A stretch of 64,000 nucleotides of DNA from Oceanococcus sp964629015 (GTDB taxonomy: Bacteria; Pseudomonadota; Gammaproteobacteria; Nevskiales; Oceanococcaceae): assembly GCA_964629015.1 (NCBI GenBank), contig CAZVMN010000008.1:124001-188000 (forward strand). The letters run 5' to 3'. The position numbers were made by a program, and so were the translations under genes. The notes below the pieces were generated by a model, which was not told the origin of the DNA, did no database searches, and saw only the letters and a program-made list of their open reading frames with translations. Shown here piece after piece: positions 54,033-62,995 of this stretch. The stretch's first letter is position 1; every line of letters starts with the position of its first letter.

Positions 54033-55185
54033 TGGCCACACCCGAGGCGCGTTGCGCCGGGTTCACCTGCGTTTGTCGCGGATGCGTGGCCAAGCGCGCC
54101 GCCATCGCCGCAAAGTGCTCAGCCCCGGGGCTTTTGTGTGATTGGGGAATGCAGTACTCGTTGGCCAGATAATGCAAAAAAGCCTCGCGATGAGGTGCCT
54201 GATGAGCATCGATCTGCTGCATCCAGCGGGCCACGGTAGCGACGCTGCTGGCCACCTCGCAAACCCCGGGTATGGCGTAGCAGGCCTGACCCAAGGTCAG
54301 TACCGGGCGGTTCAGCAATAAGGCTTCAATGCCCACGGTCGAGTTGATCGTAATCACACCGCGCGCTTTGCGCACCAACTCTTCGGTGCTGTTGCCGTTG
54401 GCAAAGTGAATGCGTGGATCGCGTGCGGCGACGTCGTGCAGCGCGCGATAACGTTGCCGACAGCTTGGGTGAAGTTTGAACACCAGATGACTATGACGAG
54501 CGCCCAAAGCCTGGCGCGCCGCTTCTGCGACCACATCAAACAGATGCGGCATGTCGCGTATCCATGGTGAGTAGAGCAGTACCTGGCTGTCCAGACGCAC
54601 CTGAAACGGAATGAAAAAATAATCCTCGGGCAAGTTGATGGCCTCATCCTGATGGCGGCTGGCGCGAGCGATGAGGCTTTGCGGCAACGACGAATGCGCC
54701 TGCCTTGCATAGTCCGCATAGAAGCGCGGGTAGCGTGGAATCGCGTTCTCAAAGTTGACGCCTTGCGGGTCGCAGGTTGTGGTGTTCGGCAGCAAACCGC
54801 ACTCGAAGATATAGCTGGGCGTTGCGAGATCACGCGCCGCAGCCAGCGCAGCTCTCGTATCGACCGATTGACCGCCCCAAACCCCGATGGCATGGGGGCG
54901 ATGACGGCGTATCGCGGCACTGACCGAGTGATAGTGCCAATGGGCAAAGCGCCGATGAATCGCTTGCAAGCGCTCCATGCGCCACGCCGGAATCCGGTGG
55001 CGTTGCCACTTGCGCTCCATGCTGTAACGCGCCATCTCGGTCGTGCGCTCACGATTGAGGGCGGGGCCGCCGCTCAACCCGATGCGCTCGGTGCGGATGT
55101 CCAGGTTGTCGAGGTTCTCGGCCAGCAAATGGAAATAGCGGCGCGCTTTGGGCGTGTTGTGCAACAGCAGTATGCGTCGGGTCAT
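53941..55185 (-). CDS. Capsule polysaccharide synthesis-like protein (KpsC/KpsS type)
   Basis: 414-aa protein resembling the Capsule_synth (PF05159) family of Kdo-linker glycosyltransferases. Characteristic parts are WGGQSVDTR near residues 102-110, FQVRLDSQVLLYSPW, VFKLHPS and INSTVGIEALLLNRPVLTLGQACY near 280-305. The last roughly 30 residues are Ala/Pro/Ser-rich and lie antisense to glnE, suggesting that the original stop has been lost. It probably builds an anchor or linker sugar for a surface glycan. Confidence 0.82.
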   Translation of the reverse strand: MTRRILLLHNTPKARRYFHLLAENLDNLDIRTERIGLSGGPALNRERTTEMARYSMERKWQRHRIPAWRMERLQAIHRRFAHWHYHSVSAAIRRHRPHAIGVWGGQSVDTRAALAAARDLATPSYIFECGLLPNTTTCDPQGVNFENAIPRYPRFYADYARQAHSSLPQSLIARASRHQDEAINLPEDYFFIPFQVRLDSQVLLYSPWIRDMPHLFDVVAEAARQALGARHSHLVFKLHPSCRQRYRALHDVAARDPRIHFANGNSTEELVRKARGVITINSTVGIEALLLNRPVLTLGQACYAIPGVCEVASSVATVARWMQQIDAHQAPHREAFLHYLANEYCIPQSHKSPGAEHFAAMAARLATHPRQTQVNPAQRASGVAISSSALAGAPPGPQFSRAQRPAAAWSAPDR

Positions 55186-55275
55186 CGCGAGCTCGGTAGG
55201 GCGGGAGCGGGCGCGATTGAAAACCCGGCGTATGTCAGCCTGTTGAAGTCAGCGTGACGATTGCATGACGCGGGC

Positions 55276-56175
55276 TCAGTCCGGCGCTGCGCGATTGGCG
55301 CGACGGTGCGCCGGGATCATCAATGTGCTGACCAGAAGCATCAGCGCGCCATAGAGCAGGATGGCAAACAGGGTGTTGTCACCAATCGGGTCGGCCACAC
55401 CAACAGCGGCGGGAAATAGAGAGGCTTTGATCAACAAACCCAGATTGGTGTTGCGCACGGTGACTTCGATATTGATCGCCGCGACATCAGCGCCGCTGGC
55501 GCCAAGCAGGCGTGGCAACACAAAGGAGACTGTGGTGAGGATCAGGATGAACGCCACCACCCATACGACGTTTTGGCCGCCGAAACTCTCCAGATCAAGC
55601 CGCCCGGCGCCCAGCGCGCCGACAACAATCAGGCCGATGATGAACAGCGAACCCCGGATGCACCAGCGCGACAGTACCGGGGCGCTGCGCGGGAACAGGC
55701 GCAGATAAAACATGCCGACCACCAAGGGCAGCAGCAGGCACAAGCCGATTTCCAGCGCGATGCGTCCGGCCGGCATGCTGAAGCCGTCCGGCAGATGGTG
55801 TGCAATCAGCAGATCAAGAATCAGCGGCGTGGTGACCAAACAGGCCAGGGTGGCGACCGACGTCAGGGCAATGGATAGCGCAATGTGACCGCGGGCGAAG
55901 AAGGTGAAAATGTTCGACACACTGCCGCCAGGGATGGCCGCACAGATGGCCAGACCCACCGCCAATCCCGGGGGGGCGTCGGACACGGTGATCAGCGCCC
56001 AAGCGATCAAAGGCACCAGCACCAATTGCAGCACGATGCCGATGCTGAAGCCGCGCGGGTCGGTGGCAACTTTGGCAAAGTCGCTGATCGCCAGTGTGGC
56101 GCCCATGCCGAGCATGGCCAGAGCCAACTGCACCGCCGCAAACCAATATTCGTGCGCGATGTAAAAATCGAACAT
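55276..56175 (-). CDS. Bile acid:sodium symporter family permease
   Basis: 299-aa membrane protein with eight to ten hydrophobic segments. The SBF-family signature AICAAIPGGSVSNIFTFFARG is seen near residues 76-96, together with NIEVTVRNTNLGLLI near 240. Substrates of bacterial members include organic acids; the one here is unknown. The ATG at 56175 is chosen because GGGGGAG precedes it. It lies within the glycan island but may not belong to it functionally. Confidence 0.87.
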   Translation of the reverse strand: MFDFYIAHEYWFAAVQLALAMLGMGATLAISDFAKVATDPRGFSIGIVLQLVLVPLIAWALITVSDAPPGLAVGLAICAAIPGGSVSNIFTFFARGHIALSIALTSVATLACLVTTPLILDLLIAHHLPDGFSMPAGRIALEIGLCLLLPLVVGMFYLRLFPRSAPVLSRWCIRGSLFIIGLIVVGALGAGRLDLESFGGQNVVWVVAFILILTTVSFVLPRLLGASGADVAAINIEVTVRNTNLGLLIKASLFPAAVGVADPIGDNTLFAILLYGALMLLVSTLMIPAHRRANRAAPD

Positions 56176-56247
56176 GTCTCCCCCTGTCGGTGACATCCGC
56201 CCGTCGCGCGTTTGTTTTTGATCTCGCGCGTCGCAGCTCGGATGGAT

Positions 56248-57249
56248 CTAGATTTGATAGTAGTTGCGGTACCAGTCCACGAAACGAGCGACACCGGTTT
56301 CAATCGGCGTGGTTGGCTGATAGCCGACCGCCTGGTTCAGCGCGCTGGTGTCTGCCCAGGTGTTGGGGACATCACCGGGAACCATCGGTTGCATGTCCAG
56401 TTTGGCGCGTACGCCCAGGCAGTCTTGTAGCACGTCAATAAATCGCATCAGCTGGACCGGGTTCTGGTTGCCTATGTTGTAAATGCGCCACGGCGCCTGG
56501 GAGCTGGATGGATCCGGGGCATCCCCCGTCCACTGCGGATTGCCGGTGGCGGGTTGATCAATGGTTTTCACAACGCCAGCCACGATGTCATCCACGTAGG
56601 TGAAGTCGCGCGATTGTTGACCGTGCCCGTAAACCGGGATGGATTCGCCAGCGAGCATCATCTGGGTGAAACGGAACAGCGCCATGTCCGGACGCCCCCA
56701 CGGGCCATACACAGTGAAGAAGCGCAGTCCGGTGAGCGGGAGTTGATGCAAATGAGCGAATGCATGGGCCATCAACTCATTGGCTTTCTTGGTCGCCGCA
56801 TAAAAGCTCATGGGGTGATCAGCGGCTACACTTTCGCGAAATGGCACGGCGGTGTTGGCGCCGTAGACCGAACTGGTCGAGGCATAGACTAGATGCTCAA
56901 CGTCCAAAGCCTGTCCCACTTCCAGCACGTTGAAAAAGCCATCCAGATTGCTTTCCACATAGGCGCGTGGATTGGCAAAGGAATAGCGCACGCCCGCCTG
57001 CGCAGCCAGATGGCAAATGCGTTGGCATCCTTCGGCGGCTTTGCGCATTGCGCCGGCATCCCGCACATCGACCGCTTCGAAACGAAAGCCGGGGTAGGGT
57101 TTGAGCCAGTCCAGGCGCGCCTGCTTCAGGGCCGGATCGTAGTAATCGTTGAGATTGTCGATACCCACGACGTCATCGCCGCGCTCAAGCAGCGCTTTGG
57201 CGACGAAGGCACCGATGAATCCGGCCGCGCCGGTGACAAGTACTTTCAT
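56248..57249 (-). CDS. UDP-glucuronate 4-epimerase-like sugar-nucleotide epimerase
   Basis: 333-aa extended SDR with cofactor loop GAAGFIG (7-13), LAAQAGVRYS near 82, catalytic SSVYG and YAATKKANE (Y-x3-K), and FFTVYGPWGRPDMALFRF, all typical of UDP-glucuronate 4-epimerases (LspL/WbpP branch). It would supply UDP-galacturonate for the surface glycan. Exact substrate cannot be settled by eye. Confidence 0.9.
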   Translation of the reverse strand: MKVLVTGAAGFIGAFVAKALLERGDDVVGIDNLNDYYDPALKQARLDWLKPYPGFRFEAVDVRDAGAMRKAAEGCQRICHLAAQAGVRYSFANPRAYVESNLDGFFNVLEVGQALDVEHLVYASTSSVYGANTAVPFRESVAADHPMSFYAATKKANELMAHAFAHLHQLPLTGLRFFTVYGPWGRPDMALFRFTQMMLAGESIPVYGHGQQSRDFTYVDDIVAGVVKTIDQPATGNPQWTGDAPDPSSSQAPWRIYNIGNQNPVQLMRFIDVLQDCLGVRAKLDMQPMVPGDVPNTWADTSALNQAVGYQPTTPIETGVARFVDWYRNYYQI

Positions 57250-57366
57250 CCGAATGAGTTATGTAGGGCGAGTGCAAAAGCGTCGGGCATTGAACCACAG
57301 AGTCGCTAACAAGTGCAGCAGCGCGGGCATCGCCGATATACTGAGTTTTGATTTTTCGATTGGCGC

Positions 57367-58335
57367 ATGAAGGTGTCGCAAGAGACTGAAGCGGCGGTGC
57401 AACAAAGCCCGCTCAAGTTTGCTGTGGTGGTGTTTTCCTACAACCGTGGCGCTCACTTACGAAGCTGTCTGGAGATTCTGGAGCGCGCTTGGCCGGAGGT
57501 TCCGGTCGAGGTGGTGGATGACGGCAGCGATGATCCCGAAGTGCTCAAAGTGTTGGATGACTATGCCGAGCGCATTGTCGTCGAACGCATTGATGTCGAG
57601 AACAAAGCCAAGTACGGCAACCTCTACGTCAATATGCAGCGTGTTTACGAACGTACCGACGACAACACGTTGTTGGTTTGTCTGCAGGACGATACCCAAC
57701 TGATCCGGCGCGTTACCGATGCCGATCGTCAGGAAATTCTCGATCATCTGAAAAAGCATCCCAACGTTGCCATCATGTCGCCGGCGTTTCAGCGGGGAAC
57801 GATCAGCGCCAAGGCTTTGAGCGAGTTGAATTACGACGCGGATCAGCAGGTTTACTTCTTCAACCGACCGAAACCCAAAGTCGCTGGCATGCATTACTCC
57901 GACGTTGCGCTGTTCCATGTCGGACGCTTGCGCAAAGCCGGTTGGCGTTTTATCGAAGACGAATTCGCCAATGATACCCAGGCGCGCGATCTGTTCGGGC
58001 GAATGCCCTACTTACCTTGCCCCTGGGCCATGTGGGTGCCCAATGCGCCGGCCTACCGCAATCGTTCAAAGAATCTGGCTTGGCGCCTGGGTGAGCGCTG
58101 GAGTCGCTGTGGGCTGTATCCGTTTGCCTTGATGAGTGACGAACAGGTCGTTTCCATGCGCACCAGGGATTTTGAAACGGCCAAACCGGTTGCTGATGAT
58201 TTTCTGCAGTTGGCCGATGGCCGCGAGCTGCCACACCCATGGGCCTACGATCCGCTGAAGCGCTGGCGCTTGCTCCGTCGTCTTAACGAGTTTGAGGAGT
58301 GGATCAAACGCGTGCGCAAGGTTCTGGGCATCTGA
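57367..58335 (+). CDS. Glycosyltransferase family 2-like protein (paralogue A)
   Basis: 322-aa protein with an N-terminal nucleotide-sugar fold: VVVFSYNRGAHLRSCL, VDDGSDD and the DxD-like LVCLQDDTQLI near residue 105. It shares the layout with the next gene (LQDD, HYSD/YYSD, then VPxAPAYR or VPAYRGK), showing a tandem duplication. The acceptor is unknown. It diverges from the epimerase gene. Confidence 0.84.
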   Translation: MKVSQETEAAVQQSPLKFAVVVFSYNRGAHLRSCLEILERAWPEVPVEVVDDGSDDPEVLKVLDDYAERIVVERIDVENKAKYGNLYVNMQRVYERTDDNTLLVCLQDDTQLIRRVTDADRQEILDHLKKHPNVAIMSPAFQRGTISAKALSELNYDADQQVYFFNRPKPKVAGMHYSDVALFHVGRLRKAGWRFIEDEFANDTQARDLFGRMPYLPCPWAMWVPNAPAYRNRSKNLAWRLGERWSRCGLYPFALMSDEQVVSMRTRDFETAKPVADDFLQLADGRELPHPWAYDPLKRWRLLRRLNEFEEWIKRVRKVLGI

Positions 58336-58343
58336 CGCGGCTG

Positions 58344-59258
58344 ATGAACGCACCCTTGCAAGTCGTCATTACTTCTTACAACCGTGCTCGGTTTCTGGCG
58401 CATTGCGTGCGCTCGGTCGAGCAGTGCATGCCGTACGCGCAGATTTCGATTCGCGATGATCGCAGCGATGATGCAGAGACCGTGGCACTGCTGGATAGGC
58501 TGTCCGAGCGCCATGATGTGCATCGCGGCACCGGCGAGGGCGATGGCAAGCACGGAGGCTTATACAGCCACATGCAGGCCGCACTGGAGGCAGCGCAGCC
58601 GGATAGGTTGTTGCTCTTTCTGCAAGACGATGTGCAGGTTGTGCGTGAGGTCAGCACAGACGAAATAGAGTCTCTGTACGCGCTGTATCAAAGCCAGCCC
58701 AACTTGGGATTCGTCAGTCCTTGTTTTATCCCGGTGTCGGGCAAGGGGCGCAGCGATGATTCTGGCTTTGAGTTCACGGCGGATACGCAGATGTTCTGGC
58801 CCAAGCCATCCGGGCAGAGTGCTGGGGTGTATTACTCGGATATCTGCATATGCCTGCCAGGGCGACTCCACGCGATGGGCTGGAAATTCGGTCGTCGGGA
58901 GCCCGAGTGCGAAACGCTGGCGCGCAACCATTTTCGCAATATGGCGATTCCGCGCGTGCCCTTTGTGGCCTGGTTGCCGCTGGTGCCCGCGTATCGCGGC
59001 AAACGTAAAACCTGGGCGCTGACGCGTGCTGAGCGCCTGCGCAATGCCGGGTTTCATCCATTCCGAACCATGGCTGCGGGTGAGGTTGAAGCGCTGCAGG
59101 CGCAGGCGACTCCACAGCCGCCTTGGACCGAAGACGTATTGACGTTGCGCGATAGCGATTTGCCCAAGCCGTGGCATCACAATCCGATGCAGGGGCACCG
59201 TTGGCTCAAGCGCATCAACAATGCTGAAACGGCTTTGGTCCGATGGTTTCGCCCATGA
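58344..59258 (+). CDS. Glycosyltransferase family 2-like protein (paralogue B)
   Basis: 304-aa protein starting MNAPLQVVITSYNRARF, with RDDRSDD and FLQDDVQVV as the nucleotide/metal motifs and a C-terminal region parallel to paralogue A (YYSDICICLPGRL, PAYRGKRKTWAL). The start at 58344 lies 8 nt after the previous stop, so they are co-transcribed. The stop overlaps the next start (ATGA). Confidence 0.83.
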   Translation: MNAPLQVVITSYNRARFLAHCVRSVEQCMPYAQISIRDDRSDDAETVALLDRLSERHDVHRGTGEGDGKHGGLYSHMQAALEAAQPDRLLLFLQDDVQVVREVSTDEIESLYALYQSQPNLGFVSPCFIPVSGKGRSDDSGFEFTADTQMFWPKPSGQSAGVYYSDICICLPGRLHAMGWKFGRREPECETLARNHFRNMAIPRVPFVAWLPLVPAYRGKRKTWALTRAERLRNAGFHPFRTMAAGEVEALQAQATPQPPWTEDVLTLRDSDLPKPWHHNPMQGHRWLKRINNAETALVRWFRP

Positions 59259-60124
59259 TGGTCTCGGTCATTCTGTCCACCTATAACGCGCCAGCTTGGC
59301 TGGAGAAGGTGTTATGGGGTTACGCCAGTCAAACTCATCGGGATTTTGAAATCATCATCGCTGACGACGGGTCAGGCGACGATACCCGTGCGCTGATCCG
59401 GCGCATGGAGAACGAGATGGATGTACCTCTGGTGCATGTGCATCAACGTGATGATGGGTTTCGCAAATGCCGTATCCTCAACAAAGCGGTGCTGCACGCG
59501 CGTTCGGAATACTTGGTATTTAGCGATGGGGACTGCATACCGCGCGCTGATTTCCTGGCGGACCACGTGGCCAAGGCCGAGCCGGGACATTATCTGTCGG
59601 GCGGCTATTGCAAGCTGAGTATGGCGGCGAGTCGCGCGATCGGGCAGGAGGACGTTGTCAGCGGTGATTGTTTCCGCATGCCTTGGCTGCTCGAACATGG
59701 CCATCAACGACAGCGCAAAGACCTCAAGCTGACCGCCGGCCCGCGCTTGGCGCCGTGGTTGAATCGATTGACCACCACGCGGTGCAACTTCAAAGGTTCA
59801 AACGGATCGGCGTGGTTGCGTGATGTGCTTGCGGTGAATGGTTTCGATGAGCGTATGGCTTACGGCAGCGAAGACCGCGAATTCGGGGTGCGCTTGCGCA
59901 ACGCCGGGGTCAAACCCCGGCATGTGCGCTACACCGCGATCTGCGTGCATCTGGATCACGCGCGTGGCTATGTCGATGATGAGCGCTATGCGTTCAACAG
60001 AGGGCTGCGCAAGCACAACGAAAAACAGGGCGTGAAACGCACGGAGCATGGTCTCAGCGAGCTGATCAGGTCTGGTTATCAACCTTCTGTTGAGGGTCTT
60101 GCCACAACATTTTTGCCGCTTTGA
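59255..60124 (+). CDS. Glycosyltransferase family 2 with galactosyltransferase-like C-terminus
   Basis: 289-aa GT2 protein: MVSVILSTYNAP, EIIIADDGSGDDT and the DxD-type motif FSDGDCIPR near 93-101. The segment GSNGSAWLRDVLAVNGFDERMAYGSEDREFGVRL is the Glyco_transf_7C-like acceptor part. Start at 59255 gives a four-base overlap with paralogue B; the ATG at 59243 is the alternative. Its 3' end overlaps the converging gene by 59 nt. Confidence 0.87.
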   Translation: MMVSVILSTYNAPAWLEKVLWGYASQTHRDFEIIIADDGSGDDTRALIRRMENEMDVPLVHVHQRDDGFRKCRILNKAVLHARSEYLVFSDGDCIPRADFLADHVAKAEPGHYLSGGYCKLSMAASRAIGQEDVVSGDCFRMPWLLEHGHQRQRKDLKLTAGPRLAPWLNRLTTTRCNFKGSNGSAWLRDVLAVNGFDERMAYGSEDREFGVRLRNAGVKPRHVRYTAICVHLDHARGYVDDERYAFNRGLRKHNEKQGVKRTEHGLSELIRSGYQPSVEGLATTFLPL

Positions 60125-60890
60125 AGTGTTTGAGCTGGCTGTAGCGCATCGCGTATGTCAGCAGGACTAAGCCAACTCGCCCATCGCGCCAGCCGCCGCG
60201 GACCAGATAGGATTTGAGCATCGCGCCCAACGGGCTTGGGCCGAGGCCGTTCAGCCAGTGAGCGAGCGCTTTCCATTTCGAGTTCTTGCCACGTTTTTGC
60301 AGTTTGCGCACGATGCCGCGTGCAGCCAGATCGGTGTAGCCCCGCAGTTTGCGGTCAATTTCTTCGCGCGTTTCAAACGTTTTGTGCGTGATGCGCCCAT
60401 CAAGTTGCCCCAGCGGTGGTGGCGCGACCAGACTTTCGTGGACCAGCTTGCCGGTTTCCCAATGACACCGCCGACGGTCATACAGGCGCGGGAGCAGATC
60501 CGGGCTGCGCACCGGATAAACCACATGGACCGGTGTGTGGAGCACTTCCCAGTAACGCGACACCAGATAGGCGCTGAGCGCAAGGCCCGACCGTTTTGCA
60601 GCGCGCACGGATTCGACGAGCTCTGTATCGGGCACTTCATCGCAGTCACAGTAGAAGATGTAATCGTGGGTGCACGCTGTGGCGGCGAATTCACGCTGAC
60701 TGCGGAAGTCGACGAAATCCTTGTGCAGCACGCGCGCCTGATGCTTGGCCGCAATTGTCAGTGTGGTGTCATGACTGCCGCTGTCCACAACAACGACTTC
60801 ATCGGCGAGCTGGGTGAGCTGGGCCAGGATGGTGTCCAGGTAGGCTTCGGAGTTGTGGGTGAGCACGTAGGCCGAGACGTGATGGGACAT
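60066..60890 (-). CDS. WaaE/KdtX-like glycosyltransferase family 2
   Basis: 274-aa protein with VSAYVLTHNSEAYLDTIL, VVVVDSGSHDTT and FYCDCDEVPD (DxD) near residue 82. The middle part RRRCHWETGKLVHESL and KLRGYTDLAARG match the LPS core glucosyltransferase type WaaE/KdtX. It likely adds a sugar to LPS core or a related glycan. One base separates it from the upstream DUF6492 gene on the same strand. Confidence 0.87.
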   Translation of the reverse strand: MSHHVSAYVLTHNSEAYLDTILAQLTQLADEVVVVDSGSHDTTLTIAAKHQARVLHKDFVDFRSQREFAATACTHDYIFYCDCDEVPDTELVESVRAAKRSGLALSAYLVSRYWEVLHTPVHVVYPVRSPDLLPRLYDRRRCHWETGKLVHESLVAPPPLGQLDGRITHKTFETREEIDRKLRGYTDLAARGIVRKLQKRGKNSKWKALAHWLNGLGPSPLGAMLKSYLVRGGWRDGRVGLVLLTYAMRYSQLKHFKAAKMLWQDPQQKVDNQT

Positions 60891-60891
60891 G

Positions 60892-61884
60892 TCAGTGCCC
60901 TGGCTCCGCCGCGGTGGCGTAGTGTTGTGCGATCACCGGCTTGATCGTAGCCGCCGCGTCGGCAGGTTGAATGTGACGCTTACCGCTGCTTTGTGAGTGC
61001 ACGGTGAGAAAGGCGCAGCGGGGATCTTCCAGAGCTTGCGCCACTTGTGCGGCCAACATGTTCTGATCGGGGTTGTCGGCGTAGATATAGCGAGTGGTGT
61101 CTGGCGCGCGCCAGGCTATCTGCTCCGGCGCAACGTGGTGATGCAAAAAGGCGCGATAGCAGGCGAATTCGGACCAGCGTCGCGGTGGTTGTTGCATCAG
61201 GACAGCCCACCAGGGCTGATCGAAACGCGTTTGCAGATAATCAAACATTGCTTGTGTGAGGCGCGGTGACATCGGAAACGGCGTGTCGAAATAGTCGTCG
61301 CCCGGAGTGCTTGATGTCCCTTCAGCAAACAAATGGTGTGCGGTGTGATTCCACTTTGCTGTTTTACCGCGTAGGGCGGCAGGATCAACTGGGTGGCGGT
61401 AGGCGATGCTGTGATGTTCGTCGCGGAAGTCGTTCGGGTCGGCATGCCGTGAGGTAATTACATCCGAATCGATGACCAGCACCAGATCAGCACTGGATTG
61501 AGCAACCAGCTTGAGTTTGGTGATTTGCTGCATTTGCCAGCCGATGGCACGCACCCAATGCGGCCAGCCGTAGCGGGTTGTGCTGGTCATCCATTTGGTC
61601 AAGGTGCGACCGTAACGGCGTTGACGCACGATGGCGGTTTGGCGTTGCTGATCAAGGGTTTTGCCAATGATGTCGATGGTCGGAATGATCTGCGCCGGTT
61701 CGCGATCAAACTCTTGAAAGAGCTCAACATCTTCGCTGTGTACGCCGATTCGATGCGGGAGCTGAGCCAATGCGGAGCGCGACAGGGCATCACGCATGAG
61801 CCGGAAAGGTTCCAGGTCACCGCGCCAGGTGGCCGTGACCAGTTCCAGTGTCGGCGGGTTGCATGGGCGAGAAACTGTGCTCAA
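60892..61884 (-). CDS. DUF6492 family putative glycosyltransferase
   Basis: 330-aa protein with ELVTATWRGDLEPFRLM, a region QMQQITKLKLVAQSSADLVLVIDSDV with the DxD motif near residue 139, and late PWWAVLMQQPPRRWSEF. This matches the DUF6492 type, which is related to glycosyltransferases and found in surface-glycan loci. Substrate unknown. Confidence 0.78.
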   Translation of the reverse strand: MSTVSRPCNPPTLELVTATWRGDLEPFRLMRDALSRSALAQLPHRIGVHSEDVELFQEFDREPAQIIPTIDIIGKTLDQQRQTAIVRQRRYGRTLTKWMTSTTRYGWPHWVRAIGWQMQQITKLKLVAQSSADLVLVIDSDVITSRHADPNDFRDEHHSIAYRHPVDPAALRGKTAKWNHTAHHLFAEGTSSTPGDDYFDTPFPMSPRLTQAMFDYLQTRFDQPWWAVLMQQPPRRWSEFACYRAFLHHHVAPEQIAWRAPDTTRYIYADNPDQNMLAAQVAQALEDPRCAFLTVHSQSSGKRHIQPADAAATIKPVIAQHYATAAEPGH

Positions 61885-62025
61885 AAGCGCATCCGGTCAT
61901 GACCAAATCGCAGTCGCCCGGGCATGGCCGTGGCGCTTGCATCAGGGCCAAAGTGTATCATTGCGCCAGGCTGCAACTGCAGTGAATTCCATTTCTGTAC
62001 GGGCGTTTGCGCCGTCTCTTTGCTC

Positions 62026-62913
62026 ATGAAAAATCTGCTGGATAAAGCCGTTCTGCTGTTTTACAAACTCGCGGCCAGTGGCTTGGTGCCGGCTCGATGG
62101 TTCGCCCCGGGGCTGCCCGACGAGGATGAGCGCACGGCCATGACCGGGCATCTTCAGATTGAAGTGGTCAGCCACTGCTGGCAGTACAGTCATCTTCTGG
62201 TTTACCAGCTGAGTTCTTTGATTCTGCATCCTCCTCAGAATGCTCAGGTTGTGATGACCGTGTTTCATGCGCCTGAAGATCAACACACCATGGATTTGCT
62301 CAAGTTCATAGAGCGCCACGAGGTGCCGAATGTGACCTGGAATTGGCAGGCTTTGTCGCCGCAGCAATTGTTCCGCCGTTCGATTGGGCGCAACCAAGCG
62401 GCGCTGGCATCGCAGGCGGACTGGGTCTGGTTTACTGATTGCGATCTGGTCTTTGCTCCCGGATGTTTGGATGCTTTGGCGGCCGAGCTTCAGGGGCGTC
62501 GTGATGCGCTGGTGTTTCCGAGTCAGGAGCAGGTCACGACTCTGTTGCGCGCGGATGATCCGTTGCTCAGCGCGCATGCGCAGTGGGCACTCCAAGACGT
62601 TGATACCAGCAAGTTCTACAGCCGTGACATTTCGCGCGCCACTGGGCCGTTGCAAATCACCCACGGTGATGTTGCGCGGGCGATTGGTTATTGCCGCGAT
62701 ACGCCGTTTTTCCAGCGTCCGGAAGAGAGCTTCGCCAAATGCCATGAAGATCGCGTATTCCGCTGGTTGCTGCGGACTCAGGGCGTGCCAATTGAGCTCG
62801 CTGGCGTATGCCGCATCCGGCACGCAGAAAAAGGGCGGTACAAGGCTGGTGCGCAAGCGCAGATACGCGGCGGCCTGAGGCAGTTGCGCGAACGGGTCAG
62901 CGGGCGTGGCTAA
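62026..62913 (+). CDS. Glycosyltransferase family 2-like protein
   Basis: 295-aa protein from the ATG at 62026. It has IEVVSHCWQYSHLLVYQLSSL, FRRSIGRNQAALASQADWVWFTDCDLVF with the DxD motif, and HEDRVFRWLLRTQG. It is a galactosyl- or family-2-type glycosyltransferase by fold; acceptor unknown. The longer frame from 61924 overlaps the upstream region of the DUF6492 gene and lacks support. Confidence 0.78.
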   Translation: MKNLLDKAVLLFYKLAASGLVPARWFAPGLPDEDERTAMTGHLQIEVVSHCWQYSHLLVYQLSSLILHPPQNAQVVMTVFHAPEDQHTMDLLKFIERHEVPNVTWNWQALSPQQLFRRSIGRNQAALASQADWVWFTDCDLVFAPGCLDALAAELQGRRDALVFPSQEQVTTLLRADDPLLSAHAQWALQDVDTSKFYSRDISRATGPLQITHGDVARAIGYCRDTPFFQRPEESFAKCHEDRVFRWLLRTQGVPIELAGVCRIRHAEKGRYKAGAQAQIRGGLRQLRERVSGRG

Positions 62914-62995
62914 CCGCGCAGAGATAACTACGGATAGAATACGCAGTTACCCATAAACGCCCGCCAAATACAGGGCAATCAAGCAGGATCGATCT

